Of a DNA stretch of 31,458 bases, positions 15,709 to 22,535 are shown in pieces. Position 1 is the first letter of the stretch. Each line of letters begins with the position of its first letter. The notes below the pieces were generated by a model that did not search any database, was not told the DNA's origin, and saw nothing but the letters and a program-made list of their open reading frames with translations. The stretch comes from CAYMLQ01 sp964390795 (GTDB lineage: Bacteria; Verrucomicrobiota; Kiritimatiellia; RFP12; UBA1067). A program made the translations under genes and the position numbers. The stretch spans positions 1 through 31,458 of the forward strand of contig CAYMLQ010000027.1 of assembly GCA_964390795.1 (NCBI GenBank). Direction: 5' to 3'.

Positions 15709-17613
15709 ATGACGGTTAACTGGGTGACAGAACTGATCGATTTCTCGGGCGGCGTCCTGATGCGGGTTGCCACGGATGGCGTCAAGTATCTTGCGGCCTT
15801 TTTTGGCGCGCTGGCCACGGCGCTGGTGCTGACGCCGTGGTGTCGCGAGATGGCCCGGAAGCTGGGCATGATTGACCAGCCAGACCCGCGGCGCATCAAC
15901 AAGACGCCGACCCCTCGCGGCGGCGGTCTGGCGGTCTTTATCGCCTTTCACGCCGTGTTGGGTGCGCTGGTCCTTGCCCGCGGCAGTCAGATCAGCGAGC
16001 GGTTCACGTGCCACTGGCAAGCGTCCTTTCTGCTGGCGTCGTCCGTGTTGGTGGCGGTCGGGCTCATCGATGACAAGAGGGGGATGAAGCCGCTGCTGAA
16101 ACTGGCGGGGCAGATTGTGGTCGCGTCGATTCTCTTTTTTTCGGGTGTGAGCGTCGGGGGGGTGGTCGTGGCGTTTCCGCCGTGGCTGGATTATGTGGTG
16201 ACGGTTTTTTGGATTGTCGGCGCGGTCAACGCGTTCAACTTGATTGACGGCATGGACGGGCTGGCCTCGGGCTTGGCGCTGATCGCGTCGGTCGGCCTGG
16301 CCGGCTCGATGCTTTTTACGGGAAACGTCATCGACACGCTGCCGTATCTCGTGCTGGCGGGGGCCTGCCTGGGGTTTCTGAGGTACAACTTCCATCCGGC
16401 GTCTGTTTTTCTGGGTGATACGGGCAGCATGTTTCTCGGACTGTGTGTGGCGACCTTGCCGCTGCTGACGGGGTCGCGTAAAGAGCTGGTGGCCTCTCTG
16501 GGCGTGCCGCTGCTGGCGATGGGGGTGCCGATCTTCGATACGATGCTGGCGATCTGGCGGCGGACCGTCCGCGCCCTGTTGCCGCAAAGCGTGGCGGCGG
16601 GCATGCGGGTGCGCGTGATGCAACCCGACAAAGACCATGTACACCACCGGATTCTGCGGGACACCATGAACCAGCGTTCGGCGGCGATCATTCTTTACAG
16701 TGTCAGCGCGGTGCTGGTCGCGGTGGGCTTGGCAGCAACCCTTCTCCGGCATCGCGCGCCCGGCCTCTTCCTGATCGCGTTTATCGTTGCCGTCATCGTG
16801 GTGGTGCGCCATCTGGAGCGCGTTGAACTGTGGGATACGGGGAGGCTGCTTTCGCAAGAGCGGCGCACCATCCGCCAAGGGCTGCTGATTCCGCTCTATC
16901 TGGTGACGGATGTGTTCACGCTTTGCGGGGTGTGGGTCATTGCGCGGCTTCTTGCGGGCATGCCGATCGGCCGCGCGGCGTTTCTCTCCAACCTGCCGCT
17001 GTTCGTCGTTCCGGTCTTCGTCTTCTTGGTGGTCGCCAAAACCTATTGGCGGGTCTGGTCGCGAGCGAACATCCGCGATTTTGCGGGGTTGGTTCTGGCC
17101 TTGTTTGGCGGCTCCTTGATTGGCCTGGGACTGGTCTGGCTGTTCAATGAGGTCGAGCCTAACATGATCGTGTTCACGGTGCTTTTCAGCACGCTGACGA
17201 TCATACCGGTTGTGGGGATGCGACTGCTGCTCGACAGCGTTCACGGCATCATGCAGATGATGGAACGGCGCATCCTGTTGGACAAGCCGGGAACCAACCG
17301 TGCGGTCACTTACGGCGGAGGGCTGCGCTTCAGGGGCTTCCTTCGCGAGATGGCCGCTCGGTCTGGTGAGAACAACCGCGTGATCATGGGGGTGCTTGAT
17401 GACGACCTCCATCTGAAGGGGCGCATCATCGCGGGGTATACGGTTCTTGGGGGAGGTGCCGACCTTGACAAGCTCGTTAGAGAGTGGAAGATTGACATCT
17501 TGGTGATCACGTGTGTGCTGGCGCCGGAGAAGCAGAAGAGAATCGTCAAAAGGGCCAAGGACTTGGGCGTCCGGGTGTCGGTCTGGGCGTGTGAGGAGAG
17601 GCCGCTGAGTTGA
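15709..17613 (+). CDS. WecA/TagO-like polyprenyl-phosphate sugar-1-P transferase with PglF-like C-terminal half
   Basis: Residues 1-370 form a WecA/TagO/MraY-type transferase that loads a sugar-1-phosphate onto undecaprenyl phosphate. Marks are LIDDKRG (119-125), NAFNLIDGMDGLASG (174-188), FLGDTGSMFLG (234-244) and the His motif DHVHHRIL (309-316). About ten helices are evident. Residues about 388-634 are extra. They add four helices (KTYWRVWSRANIRDFAG, 444-460) and a nucleotide-binding-like domain (GVLDDDLHLKGRIIAGYTVL, 561-580). They align with the N-terminal half of the preceding dehydratase (LVWRYVSIGDVPRFLG; GFLDDDPSKQRAAIQGHTVL) but lack its catalytic SDR domain. The canonical glycine loop is changed to TYGGGLRFRGF. 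The frame is open throughout, so the fusion appears real. ATG 15709 with GAGAGG upstream is preferred to GTG 15697. Confidence 0.9.
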   Translation: MTVNWVTELIDFSGGVLMRVATDGVKYLAAFFGALATALVLTPWCREMARKLGMIDQPDPRRINKTPTPRGGGLAVFIAFHAVLGALVLARGSQISERFTCHWQASFLLASSVLVAVGLIDDKRGMKPLLKLAGQIVVASILFFSGVSVGGVVVAFPPWLDYVVTVFWIVGAVNAFNLIDGMDGLASGLALIASVGLAGSMLFTGNVIDTLPYLVLAGACLGFLRYNFHPASVFLGDTGSMFLGLCVATLPLLTGSRKELVASLGVPLLAMGVPIFDTMLAIWRRTVRALLPQSVAAGMRVRVMQPDKDHVHHRILRDTMNQRSAAIILYSVSAVLVAVGLAATLLRHRAPGLFLIAFIVAVIVVVRHLERVELWDTGRLLSQERRTIRQGLLIPLYLVTDVFTLCGVWVIARLLAGMPIGRAAFLSNLPLFVVPVFVFLVVAKTYWRVWSRANIRDFAGLVLALFGGSLIGLGLVWLFNEVEPNMIVFTVLFSTLTIIPVVGMRLLLDSVHGIMQMMERRILLDKPGTNRAVTYGGGLRFRGFLREMAARSGENNRVIMGVLDDDLHLKGRIIAGYTVLGGGADLDKLVREWKIDILVITCVLAPEKQKRIVKRAKDLGVRVSVWACEERPLS

Positions 17614-17656
17614 TTGCCGTCTGCGGGGCGAGCGTAGGAGAAGGACGGAGAACAGG

Positions 17657-18925
17657 TTATTTTGTGCCGTCCAAGAGTTGCCGGGCAAGCTCTTCGCGCA
17701 TTTCGGCGTTAGTCAGATTCTGCGTGCCACGGGAAGAGGGCTTTAACAGCACGGTGTACTCGGTGTGATGTCGAGCATACACGTCGCGGGCGCGGAAGAG
17801 CCAGGCGAGGGGTACGCCGAACACGCTGCGCGCGCAGGGGTACGTATGTGCGAGAAAGGTGCGCGGCATGAAGACTCGGCTCAGCACCAGGCTGAGGCGC
17901 TCATAGGGGGTGGCGCGTTTCAAGCGAGCCTGCATGGAGGCGCTGCCGCGTGCGTGGGCGGGTGGGAGCGTGGACAGGATCTGGAGGGCTAGCGTCTGTC
18001 TGCTGTCTTGTCTGCCCGCAGTGCTGAGCGGTGCCAGCGCGGGCGGCAGCGGGAGTGCGAAGAGTTCGGAGACAAAGCCTAAGACGAACGAGAGCGCGTG
18101 CCCGATTTGCCAGTCGGAGGCGGCGCTGGCGAGCGAAGCGGCCGCGAAGCCTTCGTCTTGGCGCTTCAGAAGAAGGGCTATGTCGAGATAGCCGCGAAGG
18201 TGCATGGCGAAGGCGTGATGGAAAATGTGCTGAATCAGATGGGACAGTTGATCCTCCGGCGCCAGTTGGCGGGTCGGGTGGCCGAGGAGCGTTGAGGCGG
18301 AGGTTCGCTGCCAGATCGCGGCGATGTCTGGGGTCGGCTGGTCGGGTGTCAGCTCCGAGTTGACGTGCCAGTGCATTTCGACGCGGTGCGGCCGGGCAAT
18401 GTGGCGGTAAGCCTGATCATAGCTGATCCCGCTGTGCAGGACGTTGCTTTCCGCCTCATAGCCGAGAGCGAGAAACAGAGCGTGGCTGGCGTCGCGGTCG
18501 TCCGCGCGGATCAGGAGGTCGAGATCGGACATGCCGCGCTGCGCGGGATCGTCGTAGACGTTCTCGCTGAGCCAGGCGCCTTTGAGCGGAATGACGTCGA
18601 GGCGCGTAAGGGCGAAGGCTCTGAGCAACTCGGCGAGTTGGCGCTGGCGCCGGAGCGTGAGCGACAGCGCGTCAAGGAAGAGCGCCCGCCAGGCGGCAGG
18701 CGCGGAGGTGTCCGCCACTGCCGCATGGGCGGAGAAGAGGTCCGGGCCGTGCTCGGCCAGATACGGATAGAGAAAGGTGTCGACACCCTGCTGCCTGGCC
18801 TGCTTGAGTAAGGTCGGCCAATCGGCGGCGTGCAGGTCGTCAGCCGGCGGTGTCTGGTTGACGGCGCTGCGGAGCAGGCCGATGAGGGTCTGGAATTCGG
18901 GCGGGATGGCGGTGGAGAGGTTCAT
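17657..18925 (-). CDS. Nucleotidyltransferase-like protein (NTP_transf_5 type)
   Basis: This 422-residue protein resembles the uncharacterised nucleotidyltransferase family PF14907. The core reads VIPLKGAWLSENVYDD then RGMSDLDLLI (about 126-153), the G-x-x-L and D-x-D pattern of the polymerase-beta-like fold. RVEMHWHVN and a His-rich stretch LSHLIQHIFHHAFAMHL follow. Members often lie in exopolysaccharide or lasso-peptide clusters, usually with unknown substrate. Here it converges on the glycan genes (43 bp between stops), but it is transcribed with thiE: the ATG at 18925 overlaps the thiE stop by 4 nt (ATGA). I chose this start because of that overlap and because the upstream sequence in this frame is thiE antisense-like noise. 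Substrate and pathway are unknown. Confidence 0.82.
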   Translation of the reverse strand: MNLSTAIPPEFQTLIGLLRSAVNQTPPADDLHAADWPTLLKQARQQGVDTFLYPYLAEHGPDLFSAHAAVADTSAPAAWRALFLDALSLTLRRQRQLAELLRAFALTRLDVIPLKGAWLSENVYDDPAQRGMSDLDLLIRADDRDASHALFLALGYEAESNVLHSGISYDQAYRHIARPHRVEMHWHVNSELTPDQPTPDIAAIWQRTSASTLLGHPTRQLAPEDQLSHLIQHIFHHAFAMHLRGYLDIALLLKRQDEGFAAASLASAASDWQIGHALSFVLGFVSELFALPLPPALAPLSTAGRQDSRQTLALQILSTLPPAHARGSASMQARLKRATPYERLSLVLSRVFMPRTFLAHTYPCARSVFGVPLAWLFRARDVYARHHTEYTVLLKPSSRGTQNLTNAEMREELARQLLDGTK

Positions 18926-19545
18926 TGGAAGGCGTGCCAGATGTCTTGCAGGCGGCGGATGGCGTCGAGCGGCTTGGGCGCGAGGCAGACGTAGCGGACG
19001 ACCGCGAAATTGACGGCTCCGGCCTTGAGCACCTCGGCGAGGTTGGTCACGTCGATGCCGCCGATGGCCACGGTGGTGAAGGGGGCGGCGCGGATGATCG
19101 CGCCGGCCTGTTCCGGGCCGAGGGCGGCGTCGGGAATCTCTTTGGTGGGGGTCGCGAAGACGGGGCCGACGCCGCAATAGTCGGGCGAGAGGGCGGCGGC
19201 GCGCTGCGCCTGCGCGGGGCTATGGGTGGAGAGCCCGAAGAGGCGCAAGGTCGGGTACTGGAGGCGGGCTGCCGGCAAAGGCATGTCGTCCTGCCCGAGG
19301 TGTACGCCGTCGGCCTCAGCCTCGGCGGCAAGGGCGGGGTCGTCGTTGACGATGAAGCGCGTGCCGGTGCCGCGGGTGAGGGCGCGAAGGTTATGGGCGA
19401 CCGCGACGGTCTGCTCGCGTGAGGCTTTCTTCATGCGCAACTGGAGGTAGCGCACGTTGGCTGCGACGGCGGCTTCCGCGCAGGCCTCATACGAGGTGCG
19501 CGGGGCGGTGATGACAAGATAGAGTCCGAACGCTTCAACCGGCAT
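18922..19545 (-). CDS. thiE: Thiamine phosphate synthase
   Basis: This 207-residue TIM-barrel protein has the usual ThiE length. It joins hydroxymethylpyrimidine pyrophosphate with the thiazole phosphate to give thiamine phosphate. Motifs include YLQLRMKKAS (33-42), RFIVNDDPALAAEAEADGVH then LGQDDMP (62-88), FGLSTHSPAQ, GVGPVFATPTK, and VAIGGIDVTNLAEVLKAGA near the phosphate-binding end. In this family the Arg, Asp and Gln side chains in these motifs hold the pyrophosphate and Mg. GGGAGG 7 nt upstream fixes the start. No other thi gene and no TPP riboswitch is visible in the 79-bp divergent gap upstream. It is coupled to the nucleotidyltransferase gene downstream. TenI, the related thiazole tautomerase, is a less likely alternative. 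Confidence 0.92.
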   Translation of the reverse strand: MPVEAFGLYLVITAPRTSYEACAEAAVAANVRYLQLRMKKASREQTVAVAHNLRALTRGTGTRFIVNDDPALAAEAEADGVHLGQDDMPLPAARLQYPTLRLFGLSTHSPAQAQRAAALSPDYCGVGPVFATPTKEIPDAALGPEQAGAIIRAAPFTTVAIGGIDVTNLAEVLKAGAVNFAVVRYVCLAPKPLDAIRRLQDIWHAFQ

Positions 19546-19588
19546 AATGGGCCTCCCAAGAAGGTGTTAGTTGTAGCATGAAGGGCGG

Positions 19589-19618
19589 TTGGTTGGGAAG
19601 GCGTTTTTGTGGTATGCT
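19589..19618 (+). promoter_or_regulatory. Extended -10 promoter giving a leaderless GH106-like transcript
   Basis: TTGGTT (19589-19594), an 18-bp spacer and TATGCT (19613-19618) preceded by TGG form an extended -10 promoter. The predicted start falls within a nucleotide or two of the ATG at 19625, so the mRNA would be leaderless. No ribosome-binding site is present, consistent with this. Confidence 0.5.
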
Positions 19619-19624
19619 GGGTTC

Positions 19625-21550
19625 ATGATTTTGGATAACCGAGCGAATTGGGTGGTTGTCGCGGCAGGTCTGATGTCCGGCTTGGCCTTGGGTGCCGAGA
19701 CGTCGCTGGACGAGCAGTTCCGGGATCCGCCGCCTTCGGTCGCGCGCCCCAGCGTGGCCTTCAGGCTGGCTCTCGCCAAGGACGGCATCGAGCCTGCGTT
19801 GAGGCAGCTGGAGCATGTGCGCGAGATGGGCGCGGGCGGCGTGCTGGTCACGGTGCCGGTGGCGGATGAGGCGGTGTGGGGTGCGCTTGCGGCGCTGTGC
19901 GAGAGGTGTCGGCAGCTGGGCCTCGAACTGGGGGTTCGCGATTTTCTGCTGTCGGCGGAAGAGGCGGCGGCGCTGCCGCGAGCGCAGAAGCTGGTGTGGT
20001 CCTCGCGGCTGGTGGAGGGCTCAGGGCTGACGACGAATCTGTTGCCGCTGGCCTATGGGCCCGACGCGACGTATCAGGAGGTGGCGCGCCTGGCCGTTCC
20101 GGTGGCAGAGACGGTGCAGCCGCATCAGGTGGTCGATCTGACCAAGGGGCCGTTGCCTTCAGAAGGCCTGTGGCGCGTGCTGTGGTTCGGTCGGTCTGGC
20201 GTGGAGCCGCCGATGGTGGACGTGTATGAGAAGGCCGCGCTCTTCAGGCATGTGAATCAGGCGCTGTTCGCGTTGCAGAGCCGGCTGGAGAAGAACTACG
20301 GGACAGCCTTGCTCTGGTATCAGTGCGCGGGGGTTGGCAACGGCGACTTGGCGTGGCCGCGCGACATGGACGAGGCGTTTCTGAAGCGGAGCGGGTTGGG
20401 GCTGGCCCGCCATCTTCCGGCGCTGGCGGGCGTGCCGCTCGGAGGCGAGGCGACGGCGGCGCATGTGAGGCGACAGGTGGCGCTGACCCTGCGCGAGGCG
20501 TGGCGCGGCAGGTATGCCGAAAACGTGCGGGATCTGGTGTTCGAGGCGGGCTTGGATGCCGGTATCGCGGTGGAGGAGGCGCCCGTCGAGCCCGAGGAGG
20601 TGGCGCTCTATTTCCGGAGGCCGACGCTGTCTGTGGCCCGGAGCGAGGCGCAGCGGACGGCGAATGTCCGGGCCGCCGGAGGCGCGCGGACCATGGCCCG
20701 GAGGTTTGTCATCGGGCGTCTGGCGCTCGCAGACGTTGCGGAGACCTCGGCTTCGGCCCTGCTGGCGTTTCCGTTCAAGCATGAGCTGGACAGCCTGTTT
20801 GCAGATGGCGCGACGCGCCTGCTGCTCGCCGCGGGCGATGACGCGTGGAGCAGCGCGGGCCAGTTCGCGCAGGGGCGCCAGGCGTGCCGGTACGCGCAGC
20901 GCTGCCAAGTGATGCTGCAGCAGGGCGAAGCGGTGGCCGACGTGCTGGTGTGGGCGCAGGAGCTGCCACATGTTCTGGAAGGGCTTTCGTGCGACTACGT
21001 TTGCCAGCAGATGCTCGCGACGGCAAAGGTGAAGTCTGGCCGCCTCCGGTTTGACTCCGAGAAGAGCTATGGCGTCTTGGTCGTGACGACGGAGGTGTTG
21101 AGAGATCCGGCGGCTGAGCGGCTGGCGAGGCAACTGGCTGCCAAGGGCCTCGGGATTTGGCTGGTGGGTGACGGAGGCCCCGGCGAGGCCGAGGTCTTCG
21201 CGCGTGCGACGGAGGGGGAAAAGAGCTTCTGCAAGGCGGTGAGACAGGCGGATGACGGCGGCTTGTTGCCGGATTTCCAGTGGCGGGCAGAGGAGGATGG
21301 GATGCGGGTGCGGTTTCTGCACCGACGGTCGTCTGATGCGGAGATCTATTTCGTCATGAATAGCAGTGTCATTGGCGGACCTGTCACCTGCCTTTTTCGC
21401 GGCACGGGAAAAGGGGTGCCCGAGCGCTGGGACCCGCAGAGTGGTGAAGTGGGTTCTCTGCCGGAGGCGAAGCCGCAAGCGGACGGTCGCGTGTCGGTGC
21501 CGTTGTATCTGGGGCCGCATGACGCCTGCTTCGTTGTTTTTGACCGGTGA
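19625..21550 (+). CDS. Exported GH106-like protein (alpha-L-rhamnosidase-related), possibly inactive
   Basis: This 641-residue protein has an N-terminal hydrophobic signal (NWVVVAAGLMSGLALGAE, 8-25). Its layout follows GH106: FRDPPPSVARPSVAF (32-46), a helix plus EMGAGGVLVTVP, VDVYEKAALFRHVNQA, FLKRSGLGLARHLPALAG, LREAWRGRYAENVRDL and GLDAGIAVEEAP. HELDSLFADGATRLLLAAGD, RCQVMLQQGEAVADVLVW and YVCQQML follow, and a terminal WDPQSGEVGSLPE. GH106 enzymes cleave terminal alpha-L-rhamnose. Here the segment where homologues usually have a D-S-x-E motif reads LLWYQCAGVGNGDLAW, so a catalytic carboxylate may be lost. It is also shorter than typical members (about 900-1100), lacking C-terminal beta-sandwiches. 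The family call is from pattern memory and is moderately sure; activity is doubtful. Confidence 0.65.
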   Translation: MILDNRANWVVVAAGLMSGLALGAETSLDEQFRDPPPSVARPSVAFRLALAKDGIEPALRQLEHVREMGAGGVLVTVPVADEAVWGALAALCERCRQLGLELGVRDFLLSAEEAAALPRAQKLVWSSRLVEGSGLTTNLLPLAYGPDATYQEVARLAVPVAETVQPHQVVDLTKGPLPSEGLWRVLWFGRSGVEPPMVDVYEKAALFRHVNQALFALQSRLEKNYGTALLWYQCAGVGNGDLAWPRDMDEAFLKRSGLGLARHLPALAGVPLGGEATAAHVRRQVALTLREAWRGRYAENVRDLVFEAGLDAGIAVEEAPVEPEEVALYFRRPTLSVARSEAQRTANVRAAGGARTMARRFVIGRLALADVAETSASALLAFPFKHELDSLFADGATRLLLAAGDDAWSSAGQFAQGRQACRYAQRCQVMLQQGEAVADVLVWAQELPHVLEGLSCDYVCQQMLATAKVKSGRLRFDSEKSYGVLVVTTEVLRDPAAERLARQLAAKGLGIWLVGDGGPGEAEVFARATEGEKSFCKAVRQADDGGLLPDFQWRAEEDGMRVRFLHRRSSDAEIYFVMNSSVIGGPVTCLFRGTGKGVPERWDPQSGEVGSLPEAKPQADGRVSVPLYLGPHDACFVVFDR

Positions 21551-21618
21551 GCGGCGGGTCGCGAAGCCGGAAGCATGGCGCCGGAGTCCAAGCTCATGGC
21601 TGCTTTTTCTAGGTTGAA

Positions 21619-21636
21619 CGTTCTCAAACGAGAACG
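21619..21636. terminator. Hairpin at the convergent ends of the GH106-like and vapC genes
   Basis: CGTTCTC (21619-21625) and GAGAACG (21630-21636) form a 7-bp stem with loop AAAC. The stem contains the vapC stop codon (21624-21626) and lies about 70 bp after the GH106-like stop. There is no strong U-tract, so termination is suggested mainly by position. Confidence 0.4.
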
Positions 21637-22064
21637 GGCGCCTGCAATCCGGCCGCCAAGGCCAGGGCATGCTGGCGGCGGTCGAAGGTCAGAAACTCAG
21701 GGATACCCAGAGTCAGTCCTGCGGCGACATGGAGGATATCGAGCGACCTTGTACCAAGCGTTTCCGAGTGCAGGGCGCTGAGCCGCTCCGCTTCAATCGT
21801 TAGATCCATCAGCGGGGTAGCGGCGTGAACCAGAATGTTCGCTGCTAGGTCGGCCAGCATGGCATTGAGCGAAGCGTCACGTTGAGCCGGTGTGATGTCT
21901 TTTCTGAAAACCCGCAATCGCAAAGCATTGCGGAATTCCAGTTGGTGCAACCAGATGACCGGCAGCGGTAACGTCAGCCGCTTGATTCGCGCCACAGCCG
22001 CACCCGTATGCGCGTCCGGCGCGTACAGGGAGCACAAAAAACCCGTATCGGCATAGGCCTTCAT
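21624..22064 (-). CDS. vapC: PIN-domain toxin, VapC type
   Basis: This 146-residue protein has the PIN ribonuclease fold. The acidic residues expected to bind metal are visible: Asp 6 in YADTGFLCSLY, a Glu in LEFRNAL (about 43), Asp in RSLDILHVAAGL (about 109) and Asp in FLTFDRRQ (about 128). VapC proteins cleave tRNA or rRNA when free of their antitoxin. Its ATG overlaps the upstream antitoxin stop by 4 nt (ATGA), as expected for a co-translated pair. The stop lies in a small hairpin. All key acidic residues are present, so it is probably active; the RNA target cannot be told. Confidence 0.9.
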   Translation of the reverse strand: MKAYADTGFLCSLYAPDAHTGAAVARIKRLTLPLPVIWLHQLEFRNALRLRVFRKDITPAQRDASLNAMLADLAANILVHAATPLMDLTIEAERLSALHSETLGTRSLDILHVAAGLTLGIPEFLTFDRRQHALALAAGLQAPVLV

Positions 22065-22303
22065 CGCTCACCACGGGATTCGGAAACCAGGTCGGTCGCG
22101 GTGGTGGACAGCACCTTGTCGCCGTAGGCCAACCGGATTCTTGCGAGGAAATCCGGCATCGCTATGCGGTGCTTGCGTCCTTGCGGGGAGAGGACGGCCA
22201 CCGGCACACCGCGTCGTTGCACTTCGACAGATTCGCCACAGGCCACCCATCCCAACACGGTGGTGGTGTCATGCCTGAGTTCTCGAATGGTGGTTGTCTT
22301 CAT
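22061..22303 (-). CDS. Phd/YefM-type antitoxin
   Basis: This 80-residue protein begins MKTTTIRELRHDTTTVLGWV, the usual N-terminus of Phd/YefM or VapB-like antitoxins. GESVEVQRRGVPVAVLSPQG follows, equivalent to the conserved G-E-x-v-x-I-T-x-x-G-x-P-v-A segment. The N-terminal part should bind operator DNA and the C-terminal part (about 50-80) should wrap VapC. It precedes vapC with a 4-nt overlap. ATG 22303 is chosen over an in-frame ATG at 22327, because the latter lies in the operator and promoter. No ribosome-binding site is seen; the predicted transcript is leaderless. Confidence 0.88.
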   Translation of the reverse strand: MKTTTIRELRHDTTTVLGWVACGESVEVQRRGVPVAVLSPQGRKHRIAMPDFLARIRLAYGDKVLSTTATDLVSESRGER

Positions 22304-22340
22304 GTGTGATACATTACCGTGACACATGGGGATATGTCAA
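22302..22340 (-). promoter_or_regulatory. Promoter and candidate operator of the toxin-antitoxin pair
   Basis: On the minus strand a perfect TTGACA (22340-22335) is followed after 18 bp by TAATGT (22316-22311). Transcription would start at about the ATG (22303). Three related half-sites overlap it: TGACACAT (22320-22327), ATATGTCA (22332-22339), inverted and 4 bp apart, and ATGTGTGA (22302-22309) over the start codon. This placement fits autorepression by the antitoxin-toxin complex. Confidence 0.65.
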
Positions 22341-22390
22341 CCCCGAAGCACAGCGCAAGGTAGCCCGCTCCGGGCGCGGGTGCGAATGAA

Positions 22391-22425
22391 CGGAAATGCC
22401 AAAATTAGAATTGCGGGGATTTCCG
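22391..22425. repeat. Inverted repeat upstream of the Ser/Thr kinase promoter
   Basis: CGGAAAT (22391-22397) and ATTTCCG (22419-22425) are exact complements, and the pairing resumes after one mismatch with CC/GG. The centre is AT-rich (AAAATTAGAATT). It ends 10 bp before the -35 box at 22436, so it could be a regulator site or simply a hairpin. The rest of the 22341-22535 gap holds only the promoter and the kinase leader. Confidence 0.4.
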
Positions 22426-22435
22426 CCCACTTGAA

Positions 22436-22465
22436 TTGACGCCTGCTTGCGATTAAACGTATAAT
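22436..22465 (+). promoter_or_regulatory. Strong sigma70-like promoter of the kinase-pyr operon
   Basis: TTGACG (22436-22441), an 18-bp spacer and a perfect TATAAT (22460-22465) form the best promoter in the window. The start would be near 22472, with a leader of about 64 nt before the GTG at 22536. It may drive all genes to 31270. Confidence 0.7.
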
Positions 22466-22535
22466 CCAGCTCATTCAGCCATTTGAGTTTTGATTTGCCC
22501 GCGCTCCAGAGCAGGGCGCCGGGTGGGAGTGTAGC

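Noticed and set aside
16870..17613. C-terminal half of the sugar-1-P transferase as an assembly or frameshift artefact
   Set aside because: The frame stays open across the junction, codon use is the same and the similarity to the neighbour is far too diverged for a recent copy error.
15448..17688. Open minus-strand frame of about 746 codons
   Set aside because: Antisense to the sugar-1-P transferase; His/Arg/Gln rich with no domain pattern.
19546..19624. TPP riboswitch upstream of thiE
   Set aside because: The gap is only 79 bp and shared with a divergent promoter, and no conserved THI-box sequence such as CUGAGA is seen.
22361..22381. GC-rich stems (GCCCG/CGGGC) upstream of the kinase
   Set aside because: Short 5-bp stems are expected by chance in GC-rich sequence and are not placed at a gene end.
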